From: Macrothele yani
Taxonomy: Eukaryota > Arthropoda > Arachnida > Araneae > Macrothelidae
Direction of reading: 5' to 3'
Assembly: GCA_039090855.1 (NCBI GenBank)
Contig: CM077010.1
Location: 41,992,905 to 42,056,904, forward strand
Length of the DNA: 64,000 bases
Under the pieces are notes generated by a model. The model was not told the DNA's origin, did not search any database, and worked only from the letters and a program-made list of their open reading frames with translations. Within the stretch, counting starts at the first letter, position 1, and every line of letters starts with the position of its first letter. This document shows, one piece after another, positions 19,567-31,430 of this stretch. A program made the translations under genes and the position numbers.

Positions 19567-21654
19567 TGATTACTCCCACACGAAATGCTGCGGTTCCGTT
19601 CCTGAAACACCTTTCTGTTAGAAAACTTCGATCGTACGGCAGGAGTTAGTCACAACTCAACTTATTAAAATTCTTCAAACTTCTTTTACCACGAGTAGCA
19701 AAGTAAAACAACATTAGAATAAAGATAAACGGAATATATACAGCGTTTGGAGAAAAAAATGTGAACACGATTGATAGGGGTTAATACTATTCGTGTATAG
19801 GCTACACTGAAAAAAAAACTTTCTGATTATCTTTTGTGTACCTTTTCTTTGTAGTGTATTTTCTAGGTTGTATGCCAGTGTAGTGAAAGTTCTGTTCAGC
19901 ATCGATTCGTGTTCAACATATAGGTTTATTTGCCTAGAAAAAAATAAAATACAATGAGAAATATACAGTATGATGGAGAAAAAACGAAAAACAAAACACG
20001 ATGATGAAACTGTATACACGCCTCCTCCTCAGCTTTTGAAGCAGCAATAGGGAGGGCAAATTGCAACCCCTGTGTGTTTGATTAGCATAAATAAACAAAA
20101 CGGTATAAATATTACATAAAGGCGAGAAATTACATAGTTGACGATAGAACGTACAGCAGCGATAATTTTCGCAGAAATTGAGAAAAAAGTTCAGCAGAAA
20201 TTGAGAAAAAAGTTCAGCAGTGAATTCAAAGGGGAAATTGTGAAACAGAAAAACATATCGAACGCAGTCATGGCATTCAGAAATAATGGTATAGATCAGG
20301 AACTTAAAACATTATACAAGTAGCTGAATTTTGTCATAAGTAATTGTAAATTATACGTGGTTCGCAGCCCAACGAGTGTCGAACAGTTGGGAGGAAGGAG
20401 GCTGAATGTTTAGATGCCGTATAACTCAGCTGAAGACAAGATTGAAGGTTTGTTTTGAAAATAGGGCAAAGTTTGCGTTGCACTATGAGTTTGATTATAA
20501 GAGGTATGGCATCAGCATGATGAAGATTGAAGAAATAAATAACATTTTGCTAACACAAACGCTAAAGAGCTGACAGGCTATTGGCGAACTGGAGGATGAT
20601 TATGCACAGGAAGAAAGAGATATTCCTTGATGAAGTGCGATAACGAGCATGAGACTTGAGCTCTCTTGAACATGAGCTGAAGAAGAGGCATTAAAATTTT
20701 GCAGTTTTCGTACATGTTAAGGAGATCACCGGGAAAGGAACAAAATTTGCAGCAAAGGATGGTAGTTGTATAGGAAGCCGTCCATGAAGGAATAGTCATT
20801 GAATATCTTTTGCAGGGTGAGTGTTGAAATTTAAGTCGGGCGACTATCCAGGTGGATCGGAGAGCTGAATCCGACATAGATGTGATGGGTGATGGTGTTG
20901 CATTATGAAGAAGAAAATGCTGATAACGATTTTTTCGCGTAACCACATGAAGGAGAGTCGGGACCCCACGGAGAGTGAGGGAAAGCGGCATCAGCAATGG
21001 AGCAGCGGAGACTGGGCAAGAACCAATCCGTAACACAAGTGCTAGAAATCTGCGAAGAAGTGCTTTGTGGAAAGAGTGAAGCTTAATGACGTTGTCAAAA
21101 GTATGAGGTAATGGAGGTCGGATGTCGCACAAAAGCTTTCACGCAAGATTTTCGTGTACCAATTGAACGACTTTGATGATACCACAGTAAACCATTTTGG
21201 GAAGCGAAAATATAAATAAGCAATGTAAAACAATGAAAGATCCTACACATATCAAAATGGCGATTCAAACGTTTTCCAACTCCAATGACTTTCTTCGGTG
21301 GTGGAATTAAACAGCTAACCGAACGATTATAAATGGTTACCGCTAATAAATAAAACAATGCAATACATTAAAATAAAGCACTGTGTAATTGAAAAACAGC
21401 TTTGTTTTTCATGTATGCAAAGGGCTAGAGTTTTAAATTTCCCGAATAATACGATGCCGAGAAATAACTAAATGCCTCCTACTTTTGAGTGATATCAATG
21501 CTGGATGGAACTTTTGCTAGGCCCTGGGGAAACTTCATAGCAAGGCCCTAGAAATTAAATCTCATAGTTCAATAAAATCGTTACGTGAAAAATGAAAACA
21601 CACGAAAACTATGGGAGAGAGAGAGAGAGAGAGGAGAGAATCAGAACAATCAGA
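19567..21654. other. unassigned 2-kb region
   Basis: A duplicated phrase AAATTGAGAAAAAAGTTCAG occurs twice at about 20175-20220, and a GA microsatellite lies at 21610-21634. A 61-codon frame at 20138-20323 (lysine-rich) and longer minus-strand frames at 20578-21360 show no motif. I see no LINE, transposase or RNA signature. Confidence 0.45.
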
Positions 21655-21943
21655 ACAGATGTAGAGGATTTTAGGAAGGGAGTGTCTGACCCCAGGTCTT
21701 AAACAACCCTCAGAAATATGAAGCCAGGAGATTTGGACTAGAGTGCCCGATAGGAAAGTGATACGGAAGCGAAGTAGAAAGGGAGAGGAAGACGTCCTTA
21801 TTTATTACCGGAGGGCCAATACCCGGGGTCCGACGGCTTAACGTACCCATCCGACGCACGGATGCACGTACCGGCTTGGGATCGAACCCAAGATCTTCTC
21901 CGTGGCAGTTACAAACGTTGACCACTAGGCCACCCGCGGTCCT
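21655..21943 (-). mobile_element. SINE-3 copy 1 (tRNA-derived)
   Basis: On the minus strand the head reads GGGTGGCCTAGTGGTCAACG (A box) and GGGTTCGATCCCAAGCCGG (B box). The body contains GTCGGATGGGTACGTTAAGC and an end near CTTCCTAAAATCC. The second copy, 58893-59181, is in the same orientation and shows the same body and 3' end. The family differs from SINE-1 and SINE-2 outside the promoter boxes. Confidence 0.85.
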
Positions 21944-22079
21944 AGAGAGGAGGAGAGCGGGCTAGAAGTTCTGATAGCCGTAAACCCTCCCACAGTGGGG
22001 AGGGGGCATGCGAGGGCTATCAGCACGCCCCCGATCCTCTTTCTTCCTTCACGCATATCTCACTGCTTACGATCATCAC

Positions 22080-22190
22080 ATCTATGTACGGAAATGGCAC
22101 TAGAAGGTCTTGATGTGTACGGAAATGGGACAAAAATTCATTTGTACGGAAATGTCACGTACGGAAGTGGGACGACACCTTTTTATTAAT
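22080..22190. repeat. dispersed repeat with four TACGGAARTG motifs, copy 1
   Basis: The motif TACGGAAATGGGAC or a near variant occurs four times with irregular spacing, finishing CACGTACGGAAGTGGGA. A related block with the same four motifs and similar spacers is at 35215-35310. Confidence 0.8.
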
Positions 22191-22204
22191 GGTTCAACAG
22201 GTTT

Positions 22205-22340
22205 GTCAGTTTTCGTAATCGTTCGGGCCTGATCTCTATCTCGCAATATAAAATTCAGGCTCGGGTGGGCTTGGGCTGATATACCACGGGCTCGGGATCC
22301 GAAAATTGAGCCCGAACTCAGCTGTGGCCGGTTGGCATAC
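22205..22340. repeat. fragment of GAGCCCGA-rich hAT-type terminus
   Basis: Contains GGCTCGGGTGGGCTTGGGCT and AAAATTGAGCCCGAACTCA, the latter matching the right end of the hAT element at 22620-23866. No flanking duplication identified. 22341-22611 contains three GTACCGGCATTTTTTAAA phrases but nothing else. Confidence 0.55.
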
Positions 22341-22619
22341 TGACACTTCCTTTTCTTTTCCTATTATTTCATACCGGCATTTTTTAAATCCGGAATTAAC
22401 GTACCGGCATTTTTTAAACCCGGAATTAAGGTACCGGCATTTTTTAAAATCGGAATTAACGCACCGGCAATCATTTTAGTAGTGGGGACTGCAGAAAGGT
22501 TATTTTTTTTTTGTCCTTGACTTACTAGTGCGCATTCTTACACATAGAAACCTTATGTGCCTCGTGCCCTTGGAAAATACCTGTGTGGGAACCGCAAAGC
22601 GTACGGAAGTGGTGTACAC

Positions 22620-23866
22620 TAGAGATGAGCTCGGGCTCGGACGTGCTCAAAATTCATTAACTACCGAAACATCCGGGCCCGGGCTGGGCCCTGGCTCGGA
22701 ATTACACGGCTTGAATTTCATTACTGTAATAAATTCAACATGTGTAATTCCGGGTCCGCTTGAATTACACGTGTTGAATTTCATTGTGGATTTGTTACCA
22801 TGGTGGAAGGATTTTCAATTTCCTAAGCTAGCTGCCATTGCAAGACAAATTTTGCTTAGCAAGACTTGCATTATGCATTGTCCAAAGTTATGGCCCAAGC
22901 AAGGATTAGTTTAAGGAGGTCTGGTACCGTAAAACTGGGAAAAGAATCACATTCCCATTTTTTGTATTTTATTAAAAATCAAGAATCTTATCTTTAAAAT
23001 GATGTATTAATTTCCAAAATTGGGCAGTTAGAAGTATCGTTATTTATTTTTTTAAATTTTCTCACTCCCGCGATTTCTGGGATGACGTTGGTTTTTTAGT
23101 GCAACAATTCGAGTTTTAGAGAAAAGAAGATCAAGTTGAAGCGCTGAGGCATTAAGATGCAATTCACTCTCTCTCTCTTTTCATGATGAACTTGATCTGG
23201 AAACTGCACACACATATGATAATATTGTGATTATTATATTATCAAGCGCAAAGCTTTGTTAATGCTGCAAAATGCAGAATAATTTGGTCTAGAATGTTTT
23301 TACGTTCTTTTTTTTTTTAATTTTGGAAATTTCCCTACATGCTTTTTTTTTATATTCTACTACATCACTCTAAACTACCTTTACCAATTAGCATATATGT
23401 AAATTATATTGCAAAGATTAGTTTTCTAGAATCCAAATTTCAAACACTTGCAACTGTCTGTACTGCGTTGTCCGTTTTATAACGCCATTTATTCAAAATA
23501 AAAGTAAATTTAGAAATCAAAAAGAAATAACGAATGGAATTTTTTGTTTCTAAACGATTTTCTTTCCTTCAGCTTTTACCAAAATTACTGATTCCCCTGA
23601 TACGGTCGAAGGGCACGTTGATTATTTATTTATTTTCAAATCCACATTTTAGAACATTTGGCTTTATGCGTAGTATTTCTAAAAACTTATTAATATTGTG
23701 AAGTGGATTAACTGAACTAAACTTTTTAAACTAATGATTTTTAAATTAGTCCTTGCTTGGGCCATATCTTTGGCCAGTGTATAATGCATAAATGCAAACC
23801 TTGATAAGCAAAATTTTCCAAGAATCCGGGCCCGGGCTCCTAAAATTGAGCCCGAACTCATCTCTA
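22620..23866. mobile_element. non-autonomous hAT element with 8-bp target duplication
   Basis: The ends TAGAGATGAGCTCGGGCTC (left) and TAGAGATGAGTTCGGGCTC (right, in reverse) are inverted repeats. They are flanked by perfect 8-bp duplications GTGTACAC at 22612-22619 and 23867-23874, diagnostic of hAT. Subterminal inverted similarity of about 90 bp (GGCCCAAGCAAGGA near 22888 and in reverse near 23755) extends the fold-back. No transposase frame is present, so it depends on another hAT source. Confidence 0.9.
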
Positions 23867-23874
23867 GTGTACAC

Positions 23875-24164
23875 ATGAGCTATAGTTCAATCCTTCAAAG
23901 TATGGAACGAAGCTACCCATAGCGTGGGATCACATCTTGCCCAAGCCCCAGATCATCCCTATTTAATATATTCGATTTGAAGAGCTTGTTTATAGAATGA
24001 AGAATTGGGAGTAAGAAATTAAACAGAAATTTTAGCTTTGCAGCAACGAGTATATACTTTTTCCCACTTGACTTTTTACTTTTTTTGAGAGTGGTGACAT
24101 TGCTATTAATTTACGAGCTGAATATTCATTGTGATTGCAGAGATTCTAATTGCCCGAATTTCTA
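23875..24164. other. no recognisable feature
   Basis: Nothing supportable between the hAT element and the tRNA-like sequence. Confidence 0.5.
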
Positions 24165-24310
24165 CATTGAAGTCTCTATTGGAAGGGGGCTGCCTTCTCG
24201 TCTCGGGACCTTAAAGGTCTGGGTTCAAGTCCAGCTGAATCACTATAATGATCAACCGAGGTTTAGAAGTCTCGTTAATCCGTTGCCCCGGGGTAGAGAC
24301 TACTCGTCAT
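24165..24310 (+). mobile_element. possible degraded tRNA-derived SINE
   Basis: GGTCTGGGTTCAAGTCCAGC contains a good B-box (GGTTCAAGTCC) with a paired T arm. The upstream A-box region is poor, and the downstream body matches none of the other SINEs here. Low certainty. Confidence 0.4.
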
Positions 24311-24554
24311 AAACAAGTCAGTCCTCGGTATTGTTGGAAAGAGTGCTATGTGTCCGTTCAAAGTTCCACACACACACAAAAAAAAAACAAAAAAAAAACA
24401 ATAGATGGCGTTGCTCTGCGTTAAGCGAACTTATTTGTAAATAATAAAGGAAAAACTCTCATTCTCACTCTAACGCCAAGAGTCGTGAAGTGCCTGCCTG
24501 ACCTTCGACCTGAGAAGAGAAAAACTGTTCCTGTGAGAACCGAAAACAAAAACA

Positions 24555-24718
24555 ATGGAGATATGTGTGTACGTACTGCGTATGAGATATGGAGATATGT
24601 GTGTACGGAGATATGTGTGTACGTACTGCGTATGGAAATATGTGTGTACGTACTGCGTATGGAAATATGTGTGTACGTACTGCGTATGGAAATATGTGTG
24701 TACGTACTGCGTATGAGA
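24555..24718. repeat. 27-bp tandem repeat, about 5-6 copies
   Basis: The unit GGAAATATGTGTGTACGTAC plus TGCGTAT repeats every 27 bp, with a slightly diverged left part (GGAGATATG). Since 27 is a multiple of three, frames remain open on both strands; one reads MEICVYVLR repeatedly. I regard this as a minisatellite and not a gene. Confidence 0.93.
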
Positions 24719-24849
24719 GTATAAAATCAAGTTCCAAAACCAGTATAAAATTAGATAGCGTGTGATTTAAAATCTCTACAGTGTTTTTTAGATGTTTCAG
24801 TGATGTGTTGTGAATATATTCATTTGATTAAAGATAATGGATTATCTAT

Positions 24850-25060
24850 TTAAAGGTGGTAAGTATTCTTTGTAAAATTCAAGGCAAGAGAGGAAGAGGA
24901 CGGCCAAGGAATGGTTTCGTGGCACAGCTACTTCAAGACAGCAACACTAGGACATACTATGACTTAAAGAGAACGGCGGAGAATAGAGAGGAATGGAAAG
25001 ATAGAGTACATCTACTGAACGACCAGTCCTTGGACTGAGTAACACAGAAGAAGAAGAAGT
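24850..25060 (+). pseudogene. LINE reverse transcriptase, extreme C-terminus and 3' tail
   Basis: The frame ending at 25038 reads ILCKIQGKRGRGRPRNGFVA, then YYDLKRTAENREEWKDRV. G(R)GRPR followed by RT-A-NREEW is the C-terminal signature of a LINE endonuclease/RT, different in detail from the 18955 copy. It is followed by a (GAA)n-type 3' tail at 25047-25060. Heavily 5'-truncated. Confidence 0.75.
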
Positions 25061-25431
25061 ACTCTTTATGCTTTCAACCATTCGTTCTGTGAATTCAAGA
25101 ATTCTCTTTCGTTTGTTGAATCCGTCATTTGAGATCAACGCGCGAACCTACTTAGAATTTCTAACAGGTACAGCACAAGTAGTGCTCACTGGATTCACAA
25201 ACCAATCAACTGAAATCGACCGCCATCGTTTCTGACACATGGTGCAATAGTATTCCACGGAATTGTCAATTATATTTTCACAAAAAGTAATTTATCTTCC
25301 ACAGATCATTTTTTTTTTTTTTTTTTTTCACTTTTTCAATTTTGGAGATTTTTCTAGCGAAGGTATTTTTTTAGCTAAATATGAGCATACCGGCACTACC
25401 GAATTCTAATTTCGAACACTGTGGGGAAATA
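25061..25431. other. no recognisable feature
   Basis: Contains a 20-odd T run near 25309-25328; otherwise nothing supportable. Confidence 0.5.
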
Positions 25432-25439
25432 CTAGATAC

Positions 25440-25984
25440 CATGGGCGCCTGCAGGAAATTTTTCAAGGGGGGGGTCAAGTGTAATTAATTAAGGTTTGGC
25501 TAAAACAGTAATTCGTGAAAATGAATGATTAATACCATTACTATTACTTGCTTACTACACTAGAACACTATTATTATTATTATTATCAATTGATGCTGCT
25601 CTGGAAGAAAGTGTATGTTAGTTATAGTCATGTATTATCACGTAGATTGGCAACTGTTTTCAACATAATGAACAGTATCGAGCAGGGCCACGCTAAGCCT
25701 TTTAATTTCAGTACACACCACCTTGAGCGGAACTTGTTTCAGCGTACTACCTTACGGTTTGATAGGTTTTCCGCTTTCACGTTATCGATTCCAAATTTCC
25801 AATAAAATTGGGATATTAAATTAAACGCCCCAAACTCCATCTTTCCTTGTGGTCCAGTAGAAAGAAAGTAATAAATAAAATAAAATAAAATAAAATAAAA
25901 TAAAATAAAATAAAATAAAATAAAATAAAATAAAGGGAAAAATAATTCTACAGAGGGTCAAGTGACCCCCTGTCGGTGCCCATG
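25440..25984. mobile_element. non-autonomous hAT element, 545 bp, with 8-bp target duplication
   Basis: CTAGATAC at 25432-25439 and 25985-25992 flanks inverted ends CATGGGCGCCTGCAGG and, in reverse, CATGGGCACCGACAGG. A G-run and CAAGTG/CACTTGACC lie just inside each end. No transposase is encoded. An internal (TAAAA)n microsatellite spans about 25872-25934. Confidence 0.9.
25872..25934. repeat. (TAAAA)n microsatellite
   Basis: About a dozen uninterrupted 5-bp units inside the 545-bp hAT element. Confidence 0.95.
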
Positions 25985-25992
25985 CTAGATAC

Positions 25993-26504
25993 CGAGAATA
26001 AAATGCTATTTAGATCCCCTTTTCACTATCTTGCGGTCAGCAAAAAGAAATTTGCGACCGGCCATCAAGGTCACATCAGCAACAATAATAATTAGTAAGA
26101 ATTCTAAAGCGTTTTACCAATGCAATCCAGCATTGTACCAGCAGCGAGTTTTATTAGTTATTTTAAGTATACTTTCAACAATTAGTGACACAGTGAACGA
26201 AGGTGATCCCAGACTACAAAATTATTCTATAGCTCTTAAGACGTAACTAGCCATTTTCTTCAGAAGATAGTGAGTGGTGCGAAATAAAGAAGAGTCTAAA
26301 AGACGAACACAGAGATTTCGAGAAAGGAATAGCAAGAGGTTATATAGCTTTCGGATCTCAAGAAGTTAAGACGCGCGGAAAAATGAGATTATACGGAAAA
26401 CTGGGAAGTGCAAAAGGCAGGGATGCATTTACACGGAAGTCAACAAAGCCCAAACGCGAAGCCCGGCGATGCTGGAAGGCCTCAAAGATAACGATTTATG
26501 ATAT
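25993..26504. other. no recognisable feature
   Basis: A 71-codon frame at 26031-26246 has no motif. Nothing else supportable. Confidence 0.45.
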
Positions 26505-26760
26505 TTTTTTCCAATTTTGCTTCTAAATGCAAGGAATAAATTCGCTATTCTAGGTTTTTGAATATCTGCGGATATAGTAATTCCTCTCGCGATAGAAGGA
26601 CGTCATCTACAAGTATGCATTTACTACTGTAGCTTACATGCAGGCTCACGAAATATCGCTTTGAAGGTAATATTACTTAATGGTGCGCTACAATTGAGCT
26701 TAGAAATCGGGGTGTTATTTCTGGCCAATTTTCTTAGAATGTAATGAAATCTTTATTTCG
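26505..26760. repeat. dispersed repeat X, copy 1
   Basis: Shares TCATCTACAAGTATGCATTT-like, TTACTTAATGGTGCGCTACA-like and GTTATTTCTGGCCAA segments, in the same order, with 34325-34575. Divergence is substantial. No coding content; class unknown. Confidence 0.75.
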
Positions 26761-27061
26761 GTGTTTCATATGACTCCCATCTTTCCTTTAAAATTCCTCT
26801 CCGCCCCCCTCCATTAAGTTCAGTTTAAGAGGTAATCACAAGACTTATCGTACGAGTAAAATGGCATTGGAAAACGTGTTTTACGCGGCACAGGAATAGA
26901 TTTTCTCCATGTTAGGACTTTCTGCAAGGGAACTAACAGTCTGTGGGGTGGAATCTGACGATATGCGACAGCAGATCTCACACCGCATGTAACATAAATG
27001 TCAATTAAAGCAGTACCATAAACTAACCTTACGTAGCATGTTAAAGTACTGGGGTTTATCA

Positions 27062-27240
27062 TGAATGGAATACGGGATTACACCATATAATACAAATTTT
27101 GAAAATGTGAATCCGTTTATCGGTGTAAATATGACATGAATGGTAAGTCAGATAATATCCGAAATCATGAAAATCTCGTCGTCCTGGAGCGGAATCGAAC
27201 CCGCGTCTCCCGGATAGCGCCCATACTCGGTGCTATAATA
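27062..27240 (-). mobile_element. SINE-2 copy, minus strand, head interrupted
   Basis: On the minus strand the tRNA-like head (GCGGGTTCGATTCCGCTCCA) precedes the SINE-2 body (ACCATTCATGTCATATTTAC) and ends at CGTATTCCATTCATG. The 5' part of its head lies beyond the TA at 27239, where a DNA transposon is inserted. Confidence 0.82.
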
Positions 27241-27828
27241 CAGGGCGATTCATAAAGAAGTACACAGTTTCAACGCACTATAAAACAAGAAGAATGTAAG
27301 ATATTTTATGTTACCCGTAACAGAATTGTAGGGGAATGTTTCAAGTTCTTTTAGAGACAGTCACAGATGTTCTATGTGTTCCCCTGAGTCACACGACACA
27401 CGTCGAGCCGGTAATCCATTTCCACCCAAACGCGATGTAAGATATCTGAATCAAGTGTAGTGATAGTGGCTGTGATACGATGTTTCAGCTCCGCTAGATC
27501 AACAGGAAGGGGAGGGGCGAATACCTAGTCCTTTACGTACCCCCAGAGGAAAAAGTCACAAGGTGTTAAGTCAGGACTTCTGGGTGGCCATTGGGTCAGT
27601 GGCATGTTGTAGTCCGCGGCTGGTCCAATCCATCGGTGAGGAAGATGTTCATCGAGATAATCTAGTCACGTGACACGTGTGCTGTCGCCTACGTCACTTC
27701 CCTCAGTAGCAGGACACAAACTTCATTAATACATCTACCTAACGGTTCGCAGTTGTGGTCCATGTCTTCAACTGTTACTGTTCTACAGCATCTGGAAACT
27801 GTATACTTCTTTATGAACCACCACCCTG
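27241..27828 (-). mobile_element. Tc1/mariner-type element with transposase C-terminal relic (588 bp)
   Basis: Ends CAGGGCGATTCATAAAGAAG and, in reverse, CAGGGTGGTGGTTCATAAAG are imperfect inverted repeats of about 34 bp, and TA flanks both sides (27239-27240, 27829-27830). On the minus strand interrupted frames give YLDEHLPHRWIGPA, LTQWPPRSPDLTPCDFFLWG and EMDYRLDVCRVTQG. These are the C-terminal third of a transposase with the third catalytic position in SPDLTPCDFF. The rest of the gene is deleted. It is inserted in the tRNA-like head of SINE-2. Confidence 0.82.
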
Positions 27829-27830
27829 TA

Positions 27831-28030
27831 TAATAGCGCCCGTGTATAGCGTCGATACTCCCGCGTCTCCAGGATAGCGCCTATACTCGGGCGCTGTACA
27901 GGAGACGCGGGCTCGATTCTAGCTCCAGGACGACGAGATTTTCATGTTTTTGGATATTATCTGATTTACCATCTTTGTCATATTTACACCAAAAAACGGA
28001 TTCATATCTTCAAAATTTGTACTGTGGTTC
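27831..28030 (+). mobile_element. SINE-2 fragments in head-to-head orientation
   Basis: 27835-27878 continues the minus-strand head (CCCGCGTCTCCAGGATAGCG). From about 27885 a plus-strand SINE-2 starts (AGGAGACGCGGGCTCGATTC) and runs through GTATTTACACC-like body to about 28022. With 27062-27240 this makes an imperfect palindrome broken by the DNA transposon. Confidence 0.8.
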
Positions 28031-29499
28031 AGTTGTCATCTTTGTAAAAGTTCTGACTTTTCTTCCCTAACAAAAGGCTTTCCAGTTTTAACTTCAGCAA
28101 TGTCTCCCTCATCAGGGTATCACAAAACCCCTCAGTATTAAATTTCTTCTTGATAGCTATAATAGCTTTTCAGTAATGGAGACAAAAAACCGTGCGCAAG
28201 CGCGCACACGCACCACAATGAAAATAGTCAAATTATTTTCGGAGAAGACAAAAATGGGTATTCCTGTTGAAATCTGACAGTTAAGTTGTTTCTGCGATTA
28301 CAATACTTTTTTTTATACTGCTCATTAGTGGAAGATAGTAAAAATGGGCGGGCTATATACTAAGGATGCCCAGCAAAGTGAGGGGGCGCCAAAACGGGTG
28401 CTATTCGCAGGGCCCCGGTAACTCAATTAATAAATCCGCCACTGACGAAAGGCTAAGATTAAGAAGGAGAACGAACGGTGAGATAAATGAAGGTGAAAAT
28501 AAGAAATTGTGACTAACCACAACCAGCATATTAATGAAAAACAAACTCAAAGTCACAAGCGTGTTTACTGCCTTTTCTTATTATAAATGATTTGCAATAC
28601 CAATTGTGCGCAAAGTTGGAGAGTAAAATCGTATTATCAGTTTTTTTTAAATAATAAACTGGTTTCGCAATAATGAATGGAATTTTTTTACAACAAAAAA
28701 TACAAAATGCAAAATCTTTTACACAAAGGAAATATAGAATAACAGAACACTCTGTTTTATTAGATTTTCTATGCGAACCTTTATTTGTACTTTTCGTGTA
28801 ACAGATTTCGCATTTTAACCATTGCTTTCAATCCATGGTTATTGTGCTTACGAATGTCTGTATTCGGTCGATAGAATGGGCAAAATAATAATAATTAACA
28901 TTTATGCAATAAAATAAATTTATTGCACATAACGTCTGGGACAAACTTATTCCGTTAGTCTGTCGTTAGGATGAATTTTTGCCGTTCATCTTGCAGTAAG
29001 ACGCTAATTTCCATCTCGATTTTTCTCCATTGCAGGTATTTTATGTTTTAAACATATTCCGTATGAAAAAAAAAAAAAAAACTCTCAAGCTATACCGCCC
29101 TCCGCAGACGCCGTTATGGGGCCCACAGTTACTGTCACCTGCGATTAATATTTGAAATAAAATTAAGTCTAAACTGCATAATTCAATTACATATTTCTTT
29201 AAATGTGCTATTTTTATTACGGCAGAAGTTCTGCCATAAGGACCGCTGAATGTAAGTGCAAACACGTAGATCGTAGTCAGTTCCCGCATCGAAGTTAGGC
29301 TTATTCGAGCCAGTACGCTGTAAACCCCAGCGAGCAATATCGGTAATCCTGAAGATAAAATAATCCACACTGCAATTATTGGTAACGTTGATGCCCCGAT
29401 ATTATAGAAGCCGACGCATCATGACGACTGGGTAAGCCTAACGTGAGTACGGCACGGACTCCGATCAACCATATCGCATAGCAAGGTGCAGATCGTCGG
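28031..29499. other. mostly unassigned; one hAT-like terminus
   Basis: AAATCCGCCACTG at 28429-28441 read in reverse is CAGTGGCGGATTT, a common hAT-type end, preceded by GGCGCC and GGGCCCC stretches. No matching left end was found. A poly-A run lies at 29067-29081. Minus-strand frames at 29041-29370 have no recognisable domain. Confidence 0.4.
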
Positions 29500-29706
29500 G
29501 CCGCCCCGGGGGCGTAGTGGTCTAAGCGATGGCCTCTGATCATTCGTACGAAAGGGGTCCAGGTTCGAATCCCGGTGAGGTATGGATATTGTGTTTGCCT
29601 TACGGCACTGGCTCTCTCCCTTCCCTGGAACCAGTGACCCTAAATTAGGGACGGGCGACTGCTTATTGTCCATTGAGTTTCTCACGCTGGTAGTTAAACC
29701 TTCAAT
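29500..29706 (+). mobile_element. SINE-1 copy
   Basis: Head GCCGCCCCGGGGGCGTAGTG, B box GGTTCGAATC, body CCCTAAATTAGGGACGGGCG, tail GGTAGTTAAACCTTCAATC. Full length; no clear target duplication seen. Confidence 0.92.
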
Positions 29707-29711
29707 CAAAA

Positions 29712-30320
29712 CAAGTTAGTAATATCATGCAATGCATTGATTATGATACGCTTTCCAACATACCAGAAATCATTACTCAAGTTATGAGGACAATGGCTGT
29801 GGAATAAATCTCGCTCCTGTGTCCTGACCTTTGACACCATTTCGATGATATTCAACGGAACCGGATTAGTGTATCTCTGGAACAACATGATAAAGTTTTG
29901 TCGCAATCGAAGCATTTTAACTTAAGTTATGAAGCATAAGGGCAATGGAATGGATTCCGCTTCTATTTCCTGACCTTTGACCCCATTTCGCCAATTTTCA
30001 ACAGATTCGTCCCCAGGTGGTCCCCTACCACATACTAAAATTTCATCGAAATCGAACCATTTTTATGCAAGTTATGACGCATAAGGGGAATGGAATGGAT
30101 CCTGCTCCTATGTCGTGACCTTAGACCCTATTTCGCCCATTTTCAATAGGGTTCGTCCCCAGGGGTGGTCCCCTACCACATACTAAAATTTCATCGAAAT
30201 CGAACCATTTTTACGTGAGTTATCGTGCGGGCAGTCAGACGGACAGACAGACAGACAGACGGACGGACAAAGCTGGAGCATATACGCTTCTTCAACATAC
30301 GGTTGGAAAGCGTAAAAAAG
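29712..30320. repeat. tandem units of about 135-153 bp with a GACA-type microsatellite, copy 1
   Basis: AAGTTATGA recurs at about 29779, 29933 and 30068. Each unit contains GACCTTTGACCCCATTTCG or a variant and ends TCGAAATCGAACCATTTTT. The array is followed by CAGACGGACAGACAGACAGA (30236 on) and GGAAAGCGTAAAAAAGATAG. An opposite-strand relative without the microsatellite occupies 34580-35070. The layout of microsatellite plus central tandem repeats recalls Helentron-associated elements, but no Helitron ends were identified. Confidence 0.8.
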
Positions 30321-31430
30321 ATAGTCGGTCTTCAAAAATGTAGGACTTACTCTAATTTTAATGAATTCGTATAGAAACGAAAGAGGTAAAACATTCCTTG
30401 CGCACTCAAAAATGAAAAAAAAAAAAAAATCGAAAACGGTCACGAAATTCCCACGCAGAAAAAGAACGTGTCAAGAAAGCACATCAATAACCTGCACAGT
30501 TATCACAATTTCTTTTATACTCATACTGTGTCCAAATCTTTTACAATATACACTTCAGCAGCTAAAATATTATGACCACGCACCTAATATGCGAGTCGGA
30601 CCATCCTTCATCGCGATAGCTTCTCGCACACCGGCAGCATTTAAACTCCAATAGAACGCGGGAGATATTCTGACGCATCCTGAGCTATACTACAATTCAC
30701 CCTAAAAGTGTACTACTGGGAAAGGCAGGAGAGCCTTATCACATCTCCTCGTGGAACGCAAGAACGGTATCCATCCGCGTCAATGTGCTCTTTACTGTTT
30801 CCTTTCTGATCACCCACACATCTCACAAGCAGTAGGGGTTTGGTGGAGGCCGAAGTGCTTCTCCTACTGCCTGTTTAAGTAACGCACCTTTCGAGTTTCC
30901 CCGATTGTCAATTTATTGTCTCTGTGTTTTTAATGCTGGGAGAGGTCTCCTCCCTTCCAGTCGGAGTTGTATCCCAAGAGGACAGAAACAGCCGAAAGTG
31001 CGAAGCTCTTGATTCAGCAACTTCTCATAACACATTTATTTCCAAAAACGCACAAACTCCTGGAACTTTTTTCAGATGGCAATTTTATTTGAAAAACTGT
31101 TGAGCAAACAAAAATGGATTCTAAGCAATAATTCCGATGCTTTTCACTCTAAACGATAGGGACTATTTTTCGTAGCGGATGTAGCTGTTTCGTACCCTTC
31201 ATAGTGGTTCACTCTTAGGTTGACTCGGAGTGTAGTTTGATGGAATGGCGTCAGGAATCCGGCGACAGAGTGAGGCTCTAGGATGGACCAGTGAAGGTTG
31301 TGTTCCACATTTCTTTCTTTCTTTTTTTTTTTTTTTTTTTTGCTGTTGTGTCAGTGTTTGGCTGGACTTCCGAAGGGTTATTACATGAATTCTTCAGCGG
31401 CAGTTGGCGACAGGTTTAATTTTTTTTTTT
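30321..31430. other. no recognisable feature
   Basis: Frames at 30361-30654 carry no motif. T-runs at 31315-31341 are simple sequence. Nothing else supportable. Confidence 0.45.

Noticed and set aside
20138..21132. Frames on both strands as an unknown gene
   Set aside because: No motif or consistent coding bias; overlapping opposite frames of similar length suggest chance.
24557..24716. Nine-residue repeat peptide MEICVYVLR as a gene
   Set aside because: It is a 27-bp minisatellite open on both strands with no other coding support.
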